Assembly (NCBI GenBank): GCA_947479995.1
Contig: CANKBT010000140.1
Coordinates: 1-7,807 of the forward strand
Source of the DNA: Frankiaceae bacterium
Lineage (GTDB): Bacteria; Actinomycetota; Actinomycetes; Mycobacteriales; SCTD01
Direction: 5' to 3'
DNA length: 7,807 nucleotides
Part shown: positions 1 through 5,840 of the stretch, piece by piece
Numbering within the stretch: the stretch's first letter is position 1
Layout of the letters: every line of letters starts with the position of its first letter
Made by a program: the position numbers and the translations under genes
Notes under the pieces: generated by a model
What the model was told of the DNA's origin: nothing
The model's input: the letters and a program-made list of their open reading frames with translations, nothing else
Databases searched by the model: none

Positions 1-261
1 CCGCTGCCGCTGCGCGACGACCGGCCGCTGGCCGACCGCGCCGAGGCGGCCGCCGCGCTCGCGCGGGTCACCGCGCCGGCGCTCGTCGTCGGCCAGGCGG
101 GCGACGACCTGCACCCGCTGGCCGTCGCCCGCGACCTCGCCGGCCTGCTGCCGGGCGCGCGCCTGCTGGAGCTGCCCCCCGGCGGCGTGTTCTGGACGGC
201 CGCCCGCCGGCTGCAGGACGCGCTCGCCGCCCACACCGACGACCTGCTGGAGACCGCATGA
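1..261 (+). CDS. Alpha/beta-hydrolase-fold protein, C-terminal fragment (5' end outside window)
   Basis: The last 86 residues of a protein whose start lies before the window; the frame is open from base 1 to the TGA at 259-261. The segment TAPALVVGQAGDD (fragment residues 24-36) matches the late strand of alpha/beta hydrolases that carries the acidic catalytic residue. It is followed by the usual helix and the next strand, LLPGARLLELP (49-59). Odd point: where the family normally has a Gly-His pair with the catalytic histidine, this protein reads PPGGVFW (59-65), and the only nearby histidines are H38 and H78, at unsuitable places. It may therefore be a non-catalytic or divergent member. Its stop overlaps the next start (ATGA), so it is probably translated together with the enoyl reductase. 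The fold call is inferred from motif order only; the substrate is unknown. Confidence 0.6.
   Translation, partial: PLPLRDDRPLADRAEAAAALARVTAPALVVGQAGDDLHPLAVARDLAGLLPGARLLELPPGGVFWTAARRLQDALAAHTDDLLETA
249..252 (+). promoter_or_regulatory. Shine-Dalgarno for the enoyl reductase
   Basis: GGAG lies 5 bases before the ATG at 258, inside the end of the upstream hydrolase gene. It supports ATG 258 as the start and reinitiation after the overlapping TGA. The contrast with the genes at 1088, 1393 and 2596, which show no such site, is informative. Confidence 0.5.
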
Positions 262-1031
262 GCACCGCACTGCTGGAGGGCCGGAGCCTGCTCGTCACGG
301 GCGTGCTCACCGAGCGCTCGATCGCCTACGCCGTCGCGCAGCTGGCCGCCGAGCAGGGCGCGACCGTCGTGCTGTCCGGGTTCGGCCGCGGCCTCGGCGT
401 GACGCGCCGGCTGGCCCGGCGCCTGCCCGGCGACCCGCCCGTGCTCGAGCTCGACGTCACCTCCGAGGCGCACCTCGCGGCCCTGCCCGAGGCGCTGCTC
501 GCGCACGTCGACGGCCTCGACGGCGTGCTGCACGCGATCGGCTACGCGCCGCCCGCCGCGCTCGGCAAGGGCGTGCTGCAGACGCCGTGGGACGACGTCG
601 GCGTCGCGCTGCAGGTCTCGACGTGGAGCTACGTCGCCCTCGCCCGCGCCTGCCTGCCGCTGCTGCGGCGCGGCGGGTCGTACGTCGGGCTCGACTTCGA
701 CGCGCGCGTCGCCTGGCCGGCGTACGACTGGATGGGCGTGGCCAAGGCGGGGCTGGAGTCGGCGAACCGCTACCTGGCGCGCGACCTCGGCGAGCACGGC
801 GTGCGCAGCAACCTCGTCGCCGCCGGTCCGCTGCGCACCATGGCGGCCCGGTCCATCCCGGGCTTCGGCGAGTTCGAGCGGGTGTGGGGCGAGCGCGCGC
901 CGCTCGGCTGGTCGGTCGACGACGCGACGCCGGTCGCGCGCGCGTGCGTCGCGCTGCTGTCGGACTGGTTCCCGGCGACCACGGGCACCGTCGTGCACGT
1001 CGACGGCGGGGTGCACGCGGTCGGGGCCTGA
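258..1031 (+). CDS. InhA/FabI-type enoyl-[acyl-carrier-protein] reductase (NADH), SDR family
   Basis: A 257-residue cytosolic enzyme predicted to reduce the trans-2 double bond of enoyl-ACP, the last step of each fatty acid elongation cycle. Residues run parallel to mycobacterial InhA over the full length: nucleotide-binding LVTGVLTERSIAYAV (12-26), LELDV (63-67), HAIGYAP (92-98), LDFDARVAWPAYDWM (145-159) with catalytic Tyr156 and Lys163 (Y-x6-K spacing), VRSNLVAAGPLRT (182-194), and the C-terminal LLSDWFPATTG and VDGG. Phe147 matches InhA Phe149. The substrate-binding loop (TMAARSI to APL, 194-216) is about 10 residues shorter than in InhA and equals E. coli FabI. Ala93 sits at the InhA Ser94 position. 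The start is ATG 258, with GGAG upstream and a 4-base overlap with the hydrolase. There is no mabA/fabG beside it, unlike in mycobacteria. A specialised paralogue rather than the housekeeping reductase cannot be excluded. Confidence 0.9.
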   Translation: MSTALLEGRSLLVTGVLTERSIAYAVAQLAAEQGATVVLSGFGRGLGVTRRLARRLPGDPPVLELDVTSEAHLAALPEALLAHVDGLDGVLHAIGYAPPAALGKGVLQTPWDDVGVALQVSTWSYVALARACLPLLRRGGSYVGLDFDARVAWPAYDWMGVAKAGLESANRYLARDLGEHGVRSNLVAAGPLRTMAARSIPGFGEFERVWGERAPLGWSVDDATPVARACVALLSDWFPATTGTVVHVDGGVHAVGA

Positions 1032-1032
1032 G

Positions 1033-1058
1033 CCGCGCCGGGCCGTGCCGTGGCGCGG
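1033..1058 (+). terminator. GC-rich hairpin after the enoyl reductase, possible terminator
   Basis: The arms CCGCGCC (1033-1039) and GGCGCGG (1052-1058) pair perfectly. A smaller GGC/GCC helix (1041-1043 with 1047-1049) can form inside the loop. It begins one base after the TGA of the upstream gene and ends before the next promoter-like box. There is no T-run, so if it terminates transcription it does so without the classical U-tract. In DNA this rich in GC, such a hairpin can arise by chance. Confidence 0.3.
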
Positions 1059-1075
1059 TGCGGCGCGCCGTGCGG

Positions 1076-1081
1076 CACAGT
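1076..1081 (+). promoter_or_regulatory. Possible -10 box (CACAGT) for a leaderless transcript
   Basis: CACAGT matches the A2 and T6 positions of the actinobacterial TANNNT -10 box and lies 7 bases before the GTG at 1088. A transcript starting there would have almost no leader. No Shine-Dalgarno and no convincing -35 are visible. The spacing repeats before the next two genes, which is the main support. Confidence 0.4.
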
Positions 1082-1087
1082 GCTCCC

Positions 1088-1378
1088 GTGGACCGGGAGG
1101 CGCGCGCCAGGGCGCTGGAGCAGGCGGTGGCGCAGGAGGTCGAGCTCGGCGCGCGCGTGCTGGAGCAGGACCGCTTCACCGCGACCGTCCGCGTCGAGCA
1201 GCGCACGCGGCACCTCGTGCACCTGCTGGCGACGCTCGTGACCCTCGGGCTGTGGGCGCCGGCCTGGCTGACGCTCGTCGTGTCGCGCTCGCTGCTGTCG
1301 CGCGACCTGCGCGTCGACGTCGACAAGACCGGCCGCGTGACCCGCACGCAGGTCAGGGGGCTGGGCACGCAGCGCTGA
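1088..1378 (+). CDS. Small single-pass membrane protein of unknown function
   Basis: A 96-residue protein starting at GTG 1088. It has a charged N-terminal part (residues 1-41, alpha-helical in character: REARARALEQAV), one hydrophobic segment (about 42-67, HLVHLLATLVTLGLWAPAWL and onward), then a short basic and acidic tail with a beta-like stretch (DLRVDVDKTGRVTRTQV). The HLLATLVTLGLWAPAWL pattern resembles small actinobacterial hypothetical proteins in which a Leu-Trp-rich helix follows a short soluble domain, but I cannot name a family. It sits alone between the enoyl reductase and the acyl-CoA dehydrogenase. GTG 1088 is preferred because a -10-like box lies 7 bases upstream and because the open frame further upstream is arginine-rich out-of-frame sequence inside the reductase gene. 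TGA is at 1376-1378. Confidence 0.65.
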   Translation: MDREARARALEQAVAQEVELGARVLEQDRFTATVRVEQRTRHLVHLLATLVTLGLWAPAWLTLVVSRSLLSRDLRVDVDKTGRVTRTQVRGLGTQR

Positions 1379-1380
1379 GC

Positions 1381-1386
1381 CAGACT
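1381..1386 (+). promoter_or_regulatory. Possible -10 box (CAGACT) for a leaderless acyl-CoA dehydrogenase transcript
   Basis: CAGACT starts 3 bases after the previous stop and ends 7 bases before the ATG at 1393, the same offset as the box at 1076-1081. There is no Shine-Dalgarno in the 14-base gap, so a leaderless start at the ATG explains the layout better than ribosome loading through a leader. Any -35 would lie inside the small membrane-protein gene, and none is recognisable. Confidence 0.4.
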
Positions 1387-1392
1387 GTCGGC

Positions 1393-2544
1393 ATGCCCGT
1401 CGACCGCCTGCTGCCCTCCCGCGACGCCGAGGACCTGCTGGCCCTCGTGCGCGACCTCGCCGACGCCGAGCTGCGGCCGGTCGCCGCGCAGCACGAGCGC
1501 GAGGAGCGCTTCCCGCGCGAGGTGTTCCGGCTGCTCGGCAAGAGCGGGCTGCTGGGCCTGCCCTACGCCGAGGAGCTCGGCGGCGGCGGCCAGTCCTACG
1601 AGGTCTACCTGCAGGTGCTCGAGGAGCTCGGCGCCCGCTGGGCCAGCGTCGCGGTCGGCGTGAGCGTGCACGGCCTGACCTGCTTCCCGCTCGCCGAGTA
1701 CGGCACGCCGGAGCAGCAGCAGCGCTGGCTGCCCGACATGCTCGGCGGCGAGCTGCTCGGGGCGTACTGCCTGTCCGAGGCCGACGCGGGCAGCGACCCG
1801 GCGGCGATGCGCACCCGCGCCACCGAGGTCGACGGCGGCTGGCGGGTCGACGGCGTCAAGGCCTGGGTGACGCACGGCGGGCACGCCGACTTCTACACGT
1901 CGATGCTGCGCACGAGCGACGACGGCGGCCGGGGCATCTCGTGCTTCCTGGTGCCCGGGGACGCCGCGGGGCTGTCGGCCGACAAGCCCGAGGACAAGAT
2001 GGGGCTGACCGGCTCGGCGACCGCCACGGTGCGCTTCGACGGCGTGCGGGTCGACCCCGACCGCCTGGTCGGCGCGCGCGGCCAGGGGCTGCCCATCGCG
2101 CTGGCGGCGCTCGACGCCGGGCGCCTCGGCATCGCCGCGGTCGCGGTGGGGCTCGCGCAGGGGGCGCTCGACGACGCGCTGGCGTACGCCAAGGAGCGGC
2201 AGGCGTTCGGCAAGCCGATCGTCGAGCACCAGGGGCTGGCGTTCCTGCTCGCCGACATGGAGGCGGCGGTGCACTCGGCGCGCGCCACCTACCTCGACGC
2301 GGCGCGCCGCAAGGACGCCGGCCGCCCGTACGCCCGGCAGGCGTCGGTCGCCAAGCTGATCGCGACCGACGCCGCGATGCGGGTGACGACCGACGCCGTG
2401 CAGGTGCTGGGCGGCTACGGCTACACGCGGGACTTCGCCGTCGAGCGCTACATGCGCGAGGCCAAGGTCATGCAGATCTTCGAGGGCACCAACCAGATCC
2501 AGCGGGTGGTCATCAGCCGGCACCTGGCGAAGGCCGCCCGCTAG
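1393..2544 (+). CDS. Acyl-CoA dehydrogenase (short/medium-chain type, FAD)
   Basis: A 383-residue flavoprotein, the usual length of the family, predicted to oxidise an acyl-CoA to the trans-2-enoyl-CoA and pass electrons to electron transfer flavoprotein. The N-terminal helical domain (about 8-120) contains GLLGLPYAEELGG. The middle beta domain carries the flavin signature YCLSEADAGSDPAAM (125-139) and KAWVTHGGHADF (156-167). The C-terminal domain carries RQAFGKPI (269-276), QVLGGYGYTRDF (337-348) and MQIFEGTNQIQR (360-371). Glu364 is at the catalytic-base position of the SCAD/MCAD class. The place where isovaleryl-CoA dehydrogenase has its base (in its DLERL motif) is Gly243 here (DAGRL). 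Isovaleryl-CoA as substrate is therefore unlikely. Start: ATG 1393, 14 bases after the preceding stop, with a -10-like box before it. It lies 51 bases before the AtuA/carboxylase operon, to which it probably supplies the enoyl-CoA. The exact substrate is not determined. Confidence 0.92.
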   Translation: MPVDRLLPSRDAEDLLALVRDLADAELRPVAAQHEREERFPREVFRLLGKSGLLGLPYAEELGGGGQSYEVYLQVLEELGARWASVAVGVSVHGLTCFPLAEYGTPEQQQRWLPDMLGGELLGAYCLSEADAGSDPAAMRTRATEVDGGWRVDGVKAWVTHGGHADFYTSMLRTSDDGGRGISCFLVPGDAAGLSADKPEDKMGLTGSATATVRFDGVRVDPDRLVGARGQGLPIALAALDAGRLGIAAVAVGLAQGALDDALAYAKERQAFGKPIVEHQGLAFLLADMEAAVHSARATYLDAARRKDAGRPYARQASVAKLIATDAAMRVTTDAVQVLGGYGYTRDFAVERYMREAKVMQIFEGTNQIQRVVISRHLAKAAR

Positions 2545-2554
2545 CGCCAGGCGG

Positions 2555-2578
2555 GCGTGCGAACGGCGGTTCACACGC
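2555..2578. repeat. 24-bp near-perfect palindrome, candidate operator of the AtuA-carboxylase operon
   Basis: The arms GCGTGCGAAC (2555-2564) and GTTCACACGC (2569-2578) are inverted repeats with 9 of 10 pairs matching, around the 4-base centre GGCG. It occupies the -35 region and ends 4 bases before the -10 box at 2583, a typical repressor position. The core CGAAC-N4-GTTCA is one base off the actinobacterial LexA box CGAAC-N4-GTTCG. The overall size also suits a TetR-family repressor, which is the common control of such catabolic genes. No regulator gene is in the window. It could instead act as a T-tract-less terminator hairpin, since it starts 10 bases after the dehydrogenase stop. Confidence 0.5.
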
Positions 2579-2582
2579 GCGA

Positions 2583-2588
2583 TAGCGT
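2583..2588 (+). promoter_or_regulatory. -10 box (TAGCGT) of the AtuA-carboxylase operon, probably leaderless
   Basis: TAGCGT fits the actinobacterial TANNNT -10 pattern fully and ends 7 bases before the GTG at 2596, so transcription would start at or within a base of the start codon. The gene has no Shine-Dalgarno. The -35 region is inside the palindrome at 2555-2578 and shows no good match, so regulator-dependent use is plausible. This is the best of the three -10-like boxes in the window. Confidence 0.5.
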
Positions 2589-2595
2589 CCGCCGC

Positions 2596-4284
2596 GTGAC
2601 CGCACCCGCCCTGCGCATCGCCAACTGCTCCGGCTTCTACGGCGACCGCCTCAGCGCCATGCGCGAGCAGCTCGAGGGCGGCGAGGTCGACGTCGTCACC
2701 GGCGACTACCTCGCCGAGCTGACGATGCTCATCCTCGGCAAGGCCCGCATGAAGGACGCCGACAAGGGCTGGGCCACGACCTTCCTGCGCCAGCTGCAGG
2801 ACTGCCTCGCCCTCGCGCTCGAGCGCGGCGTCAAGGTCGTGAGCAACGCCGGCGGCCTCAACCCGCAGGGGCTGCGCGCGGCGGTCGAGGCGCTCGGCCT
2901 CGGGGCCAGGGTCGCGACCGTCTCCGGCGACGACGTGCTCGGCCGCGACGTCGGCGTGCCCGGCGACCTGCTCACCGCCAACGCCTACCTCGGGTGCTGG
3001 GGCGTCGTGCGCGCGCTCGAGGCCGGCGCCGACGTCGTCGTCACGGGCCGGGTCACCGACGCCAGCCTCGTCGTGGGGCCGGCCGCCTGGCACCACGGCT
3101 GGACGCGCGACGACCTCGACGCGCTCGCCGGCGCGACCGTCGCCGGGCACGTGCTCGAGTGCGGCACGCAGGCCACCGGCGGCAACTTCAGCCTGTTCAC
3201 CGACCTGCCCGAGGGCGCCGTCGACCGGCCCGCGTTCCCGCTCGCCGAGGTCGACGCCGACGGCTCGTTCGTCGTCACCAAGCACGAGGGCACCGGCGGC
3301 GCGGTCACCGTCGCGACCGTCACCGAGCAGCTGCTCTACGAGCTCACCGGCACCCGCTACGGCGGCCCCGACGTCGTCACCCGCTTCGACGACCTGCGCC
3401 TCGAGCAGCAGGGGCCCGACCGCGTGCGGGTCACCGGCGCCCGCGGCCTCGCGCCGAGCGGGCGGCTCAAGGTCGCCACCAACCGGCTCGGCGGCTTCCG
3501 CAACACGATGGTGCTCCCCCTCGTCGGGCTGCACGTCGAGCAGAAGGCCGCGCTGCTGCAGCGCCAGCTCGCGCCGGTGCTCGAGGGCATCGCCGAGGTC
3601 GACGTCGCGCTCGCCCGCACCGACCGGCCCGACGCCGACGTGCAGGAGGAGGCCGCCGCGCTGCTGCGCGTCACGGTCAAGGACCCCGACAGCGCCAAGG
3701 TCGGGCGCGGCTTCACCGCCCCCGTCGTCGAGCTCGGCCTCGCGTCGATCCCCGGCTTCCACTCGACCGCCGCGCCGCCCGCCCCAAGCGCCTACGGCGT
3801 CTACGCGCCGGGCTGGGTCGACGCCGCCGACGTGCCCGCCGTCGTCGGCCTGCCCGACGGCACGACCGTCGAGGTCGCGCACGCGCCGCCGTCGCGCACG
3901 CCCGTCGACGACGGCGCGGCCCCCGAGGCGCCGCCGCTGCCCGCCGGCCCGACGCGCCGCGTGCCGCTCGGCACGGTGGCCGGCGCGCGCAGCGGCGACA
4001 AGGGCGGCGCGGCGACGCTCGGCGTCTACGGCCGCGACGACGCGACGTACGCCTGGCTGGCCGCGACGCTCACCCCGGAGCGCCTGCAGGAGCTGCTGCC
4101 CGAGACCGCGCCGCTCGTCGTCACCCGCGAGCTGCTGCCGACGCTGCGCGCGGTGCTGTTCCAGGTCGAGGGCGTGCTCGGCGAGGGCGCGGCGTCCGGC
4201 ACGCGCTTCGACGCGCAGGCCAAGTCGATCGGCGAGTGGCTGCGCAGCCGCGTCGTCGACGTGCCCGAGGCGCTGCTCGCGTGA
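2596..4284 (+). CDS. AtuA-family (DUF1446) protein with fused C-terminal AtuA-like domain
   Basis: A 562-residue soluble protein without signal peptide or membrane segment. The N-terminal domain (about 5-425) carries family-typical stretches: RIANCSGFYGDRLSAM (7-22), TGDYLAELTM (35-44), NAGGLNPQGL (84-93), VVVTGRVTDASLVVGP (147-162), ECGTQATGGNFS (188-199) and HEGTGGAVT (230-238). A Pro/Ala-rich linker (about 430-455) leads to a second small domain (456-562) starting VPLGTVAGARSGDKGG. Members occur next to biotin-dependent acyl-CoA carboxylases, as in the acyclic terpene utilization genes of Pseudomonas. The reaction of AtuA has not, to my knowledge, been settled. GTG 2596 is chosen over GTG 2557 because the conserved sequence begins just after it, a -10 box lies immediately before it, and the earlier start falls inside the palindrome. 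Its stop overlaps the beta-subunit start by 4 bases. Confidence 0.85.
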   Translation: MTAPALRIANCSGFYGDRLSAMREQLEGGEVDVVTGDYLAELTMLILGKARMKDADKGWATTFLRQLQDCLALALERGVKVVSNAGGLNPQGLRAAVEALGLGARVATVSGDDVLGRDVGVPGDLLTANAYLGCWGVVRALEAGADVVVTGRVTDASLVVGPAAWHHGWTRDDLDALAGATVAGHVLECGTQATGGNFSLFTDLPEGAVDRPAFPLAEVDADGSFVVTKHEGTGGAVTVATVTEQLLYELTGTRYGGPDVVTRFDDLRLEQQGPDRVRVTGARGLAPSGRLKVATNRLGGFRNTMVLPLVGLHVEQKAALLQRQLAPVLEGIAEVDVALARTDRPDADVQEEAAALLRVTVKDPDSAKVGRGFTAPVVELGLASIPGFHSTAAPPAPSAYGVYAPGWVDAADVPAVVGLPDGTTVEVAHAPPSRTPVDDGAAPEAPPLPAGPTRRVPLGTVAGARSGDKGGAATLGVYGRDDATYAWLAATLTPERLQELLPETAPLVVTRELLPTLRAVLFQVEGVLGEGAASGTRFDAQAKSIGEWLRSRVVDVPEALLA

Positions 4285-5840
4285 GCGCCAACCGGGAGGC
4301 CCTGCTCGAGCGGCTGGCCGAGCTCGACGAGGTGCGCGCCCAGGCCAACCTCGGCGGCAGCCAGCGCTCGGTCAACCGCCACCGCGCGCGCGGCAAGCTG
4401 ACGGTGCGCGAGCGCATCGAGCTGCTGCTCGACCGCGACAGCCCGTTCCTCGAGCTCAGCCCGTACGCCGCCTGGGGCACCGACTTCCCGGTCGGCGCGA
4501 GCGTGGTCACCGGCATCGGCGTCGTCGAGGGCGTCGAGGTCGTCGTCAGCGCCAACGACCCGACGGTGCGCGGCGGCACGAGCAACCCGTACACGCTGCG
4601 CAAGCTCGGCCGGGCCAACGACATCGCGCGCGCCAACCGGCTGCCGTTCGTCTCGCTCGTCGAGTCCGGCGGCGCCGACCTGCCGACGCAGAGCGAGATC
4701 TTCATCCCCGGCGGGCGCGGCTTCCGCGACCTCACGCAGCTGTCGGCCGCGGGGGTGCCGACCGTCGCGCTGGTCTTCGGCAACTCGACTGCCGGCGGCG
4801 CGTACGTGCCCGGCATGAGCGACCACGTCGTCATGGTCGACGGCCGCAGCAAGGTCTTCCTCGCCGGGCCGCCGCTGGTGAAGATGGCCACCGGCGAGGA
4901 CGCCGACGACGAGTCGCTCGGCGGCGCCTCGATGCACGCCACCGTCTCGGGCAGCGCCGACCACCTCGCCGTCGACGAGGTCGACGCCATCCGCCTCGGG
5001 CGCCAGGTCGTGCGCCACCTCAACTGGCGCAAGCACGGGCCCGGCCCGACGCGGCCCGCCGACCCGCCGCTGCGCGACGCCGAGGAGCTGCTCGACCTCG
5101 CGCCGAGCGACCTGCGCCAGCCGCTCGACCCGCGCGACGTGCTCGCGTGCGTGCTCGACGGCAGCCGCTTCGACGAGCACAAGCCGCTCTACGGCGACTC
5201 GCTCGTCACCGGCTGGGGGAGCGTCCACGGCTACCCGGTCGGCGTGCTGGCCAACAGCCGCGGCGTGCTGTTCCGCGAGGACGCGCAGAAGGCCGCGCAG
5301 TTCATCCAGCTGGCCAACCAGGTCGACGTCCCGCTGCTGTTCCTGCAGAACACCACCGGCTACATGGTCGGCGTCGACTACGAGCGCGGCGGCATCATCA
5401 AGGCCGGCGCGCAGATGATCAACGCGGTGAGCAACAGCCGCGTCCCGCACCTCACGCTCAACATCGGCGCGTCGTACGGCGCCGGCAACTACGGCATGTG
5501 CGGGCGGGCGTACGACCCCCGCTTCCTGTTCTCCTGGCCCAACGCCAAGAGCGCGGTGATGGGCCCGGCGCAGCTGGCCGGCGTGCTCGACATCGTCGGC
5601 CGCGCGAGCGCGGCGGCGCAGGGGCGCGACTACGACGAGGAGTCGGCGGCGCTCATGAAGGCGGCGGTCGAGCAGCAGATCGAGGCGGAGTCGCTGGCGC
5701 TGTTCCTGTCCGGCCGGCTCTACGACGACGGCATCATCGACCCGCGCGACACCCGCACGGTGCTCGGCCTCGCGCTGTCGGCGGTGCACACCGCGCCGGT
5801 GCAGGGCGTGCGCGACGGCTGGGGGGTGTTCCGGCTGTGA
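4281..5840 (+). CDS. Acyl-CoA carboxylase beta subunit (carboxyltransferase), AccD2/AtuC-like
   Basis: A 519-residue subunit that should transfer the carboxyl group from carboxybiotin to an acyl- or enoyl-CoA. It has two crotonase-like halves. The N half has RGKLTVRERIELLLD (37-51), ESGGADLP (128-135), NSTAGGAYVPGMSD (168-181) and FLAGPPLVKMATGE (193-206). The C half has GVLFREDAQKAAQFIQL (328-344), PLLFLQNTTGYMVG (351-364), GASYGAGNYGMCGRAYDPRF (396-415) and WPNAKSAVMG (419-428). The conserved glycine-rich turns expected to form the oxyanion holes in both halves (GGAYV and GASYGAGNYGM) are intact. The C half is of the methylcrotonyl/geranyl-CoA carboxylase type rather than propionyl-CoA type, but it lacks the FGRIFYNQA-like stretch typical of MCC, having GFRDLTQLS (147-155). 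Start GTG 4281 overlaps the atuA-like stop (GTGA); a weak GAGG lies 10 bases upstream. The substrate cannot be read off; methylcrotonyl-CoA is the main alternative. Confidence 0.92.
   Translation: MSANREALLERLAELDEVRAQANLGGSQRSVNRHRARGKLTVRERIELLLDRDSPFLELSPYAAWGTDFPVGASVVTGIGVVEGVEVVVSANDPTVRGGTSNPYTLRKLGRANDIARANRLPFVSLVESGGADLPTQSEIFIPGGRGFRDLTQLSAAGVPTVALVFGNSTAGGAYVPGMSDHVVMVDGRSKVFLAGPPLVKMATGEDADDESLGGASMHATVSGSADHLAVDEVDAIRLGRQVVRHLNWRKHGPGPTRPADPPLRDAEELLDLAPSDLRQPLDPRDVLACVLDGSRFDEHKPLYGDSLVTGWGSVHGYPVGVLANSRGVLFREDAQKAAQFIQLANQVDVPLLFLQNTTGYMVGVDYERGGIIKAGAQMINAVSNSRVPHLTLNIGASYGAGNYGMCGRAYDPRFLFSWPNAKSAVMGPAQLAGVLDIVGRASAAAQGRDYDEESAALMKAAVEQQIEAESLALFLSGRLYDDGIIDPRDTRTVLGLALSAVHTAPVQGVRDGWGVFRL
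5821..5828 (+). promoter_or_regulatory. Shine-Dalgarno-like tract before the biotin carboxylase gene
   Basis: GGGGGGTG can pair with the 16S anti-Shine-Dalgarno CACCUCC with one G-U pair and lies 8 bases before the GTG at 5837. With the 4-base GTGA overlap it supports reinitiation by ribosomes finishing the beta subunit, which would keep the two subunits at similar levels. Confidence 0.4.

Noticed and set aside
258..1031. SDR gene as an AtuB/AtuG-type dehydrogenase belonging to the terpene module
   Set aside because: Its motifs follow InhA/FabI along the entire length (HAIGYAP, Y-x6-K with AYDWM, LVAAGPLRT), so it is an enoyl-ACP reductase; the link to the module is only proximity.
1061..1070. 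Perfect 10-bp palindrome CGGCGCGCCG as an operator
   Set aside because: Made only of G and C in very GC-rich DNA, short, and easily produced by chance; no second copy near a promoter supports it.
1045..1392. N-terminal extension of the dehydrogenase frame upstream of ATG 1393
   Set aside because: The extra 116 residues are Arg/Gly/Ala-rich out-of-frame sequence over the small membrane-protein gene; the family starts shortly after ATG 1393.
2557..2595. Earlier GTG start for the AtuA-family gene
   Set aside because: It would add 13 residues unlike the family, lies inside the palindrome and upstream of the -10 box, and has no ribosome site. GTG 2596 fits better.
457..3882. Minus-strand open frame of 1141 codons
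   Set aside because: It runs antisense through four good + strand genes, is low-complexity (Ala, Gly, Arg, Val, Glu, Asp-rich) and shows no domain pattern. Such frames are expected opposite high-GC genes.
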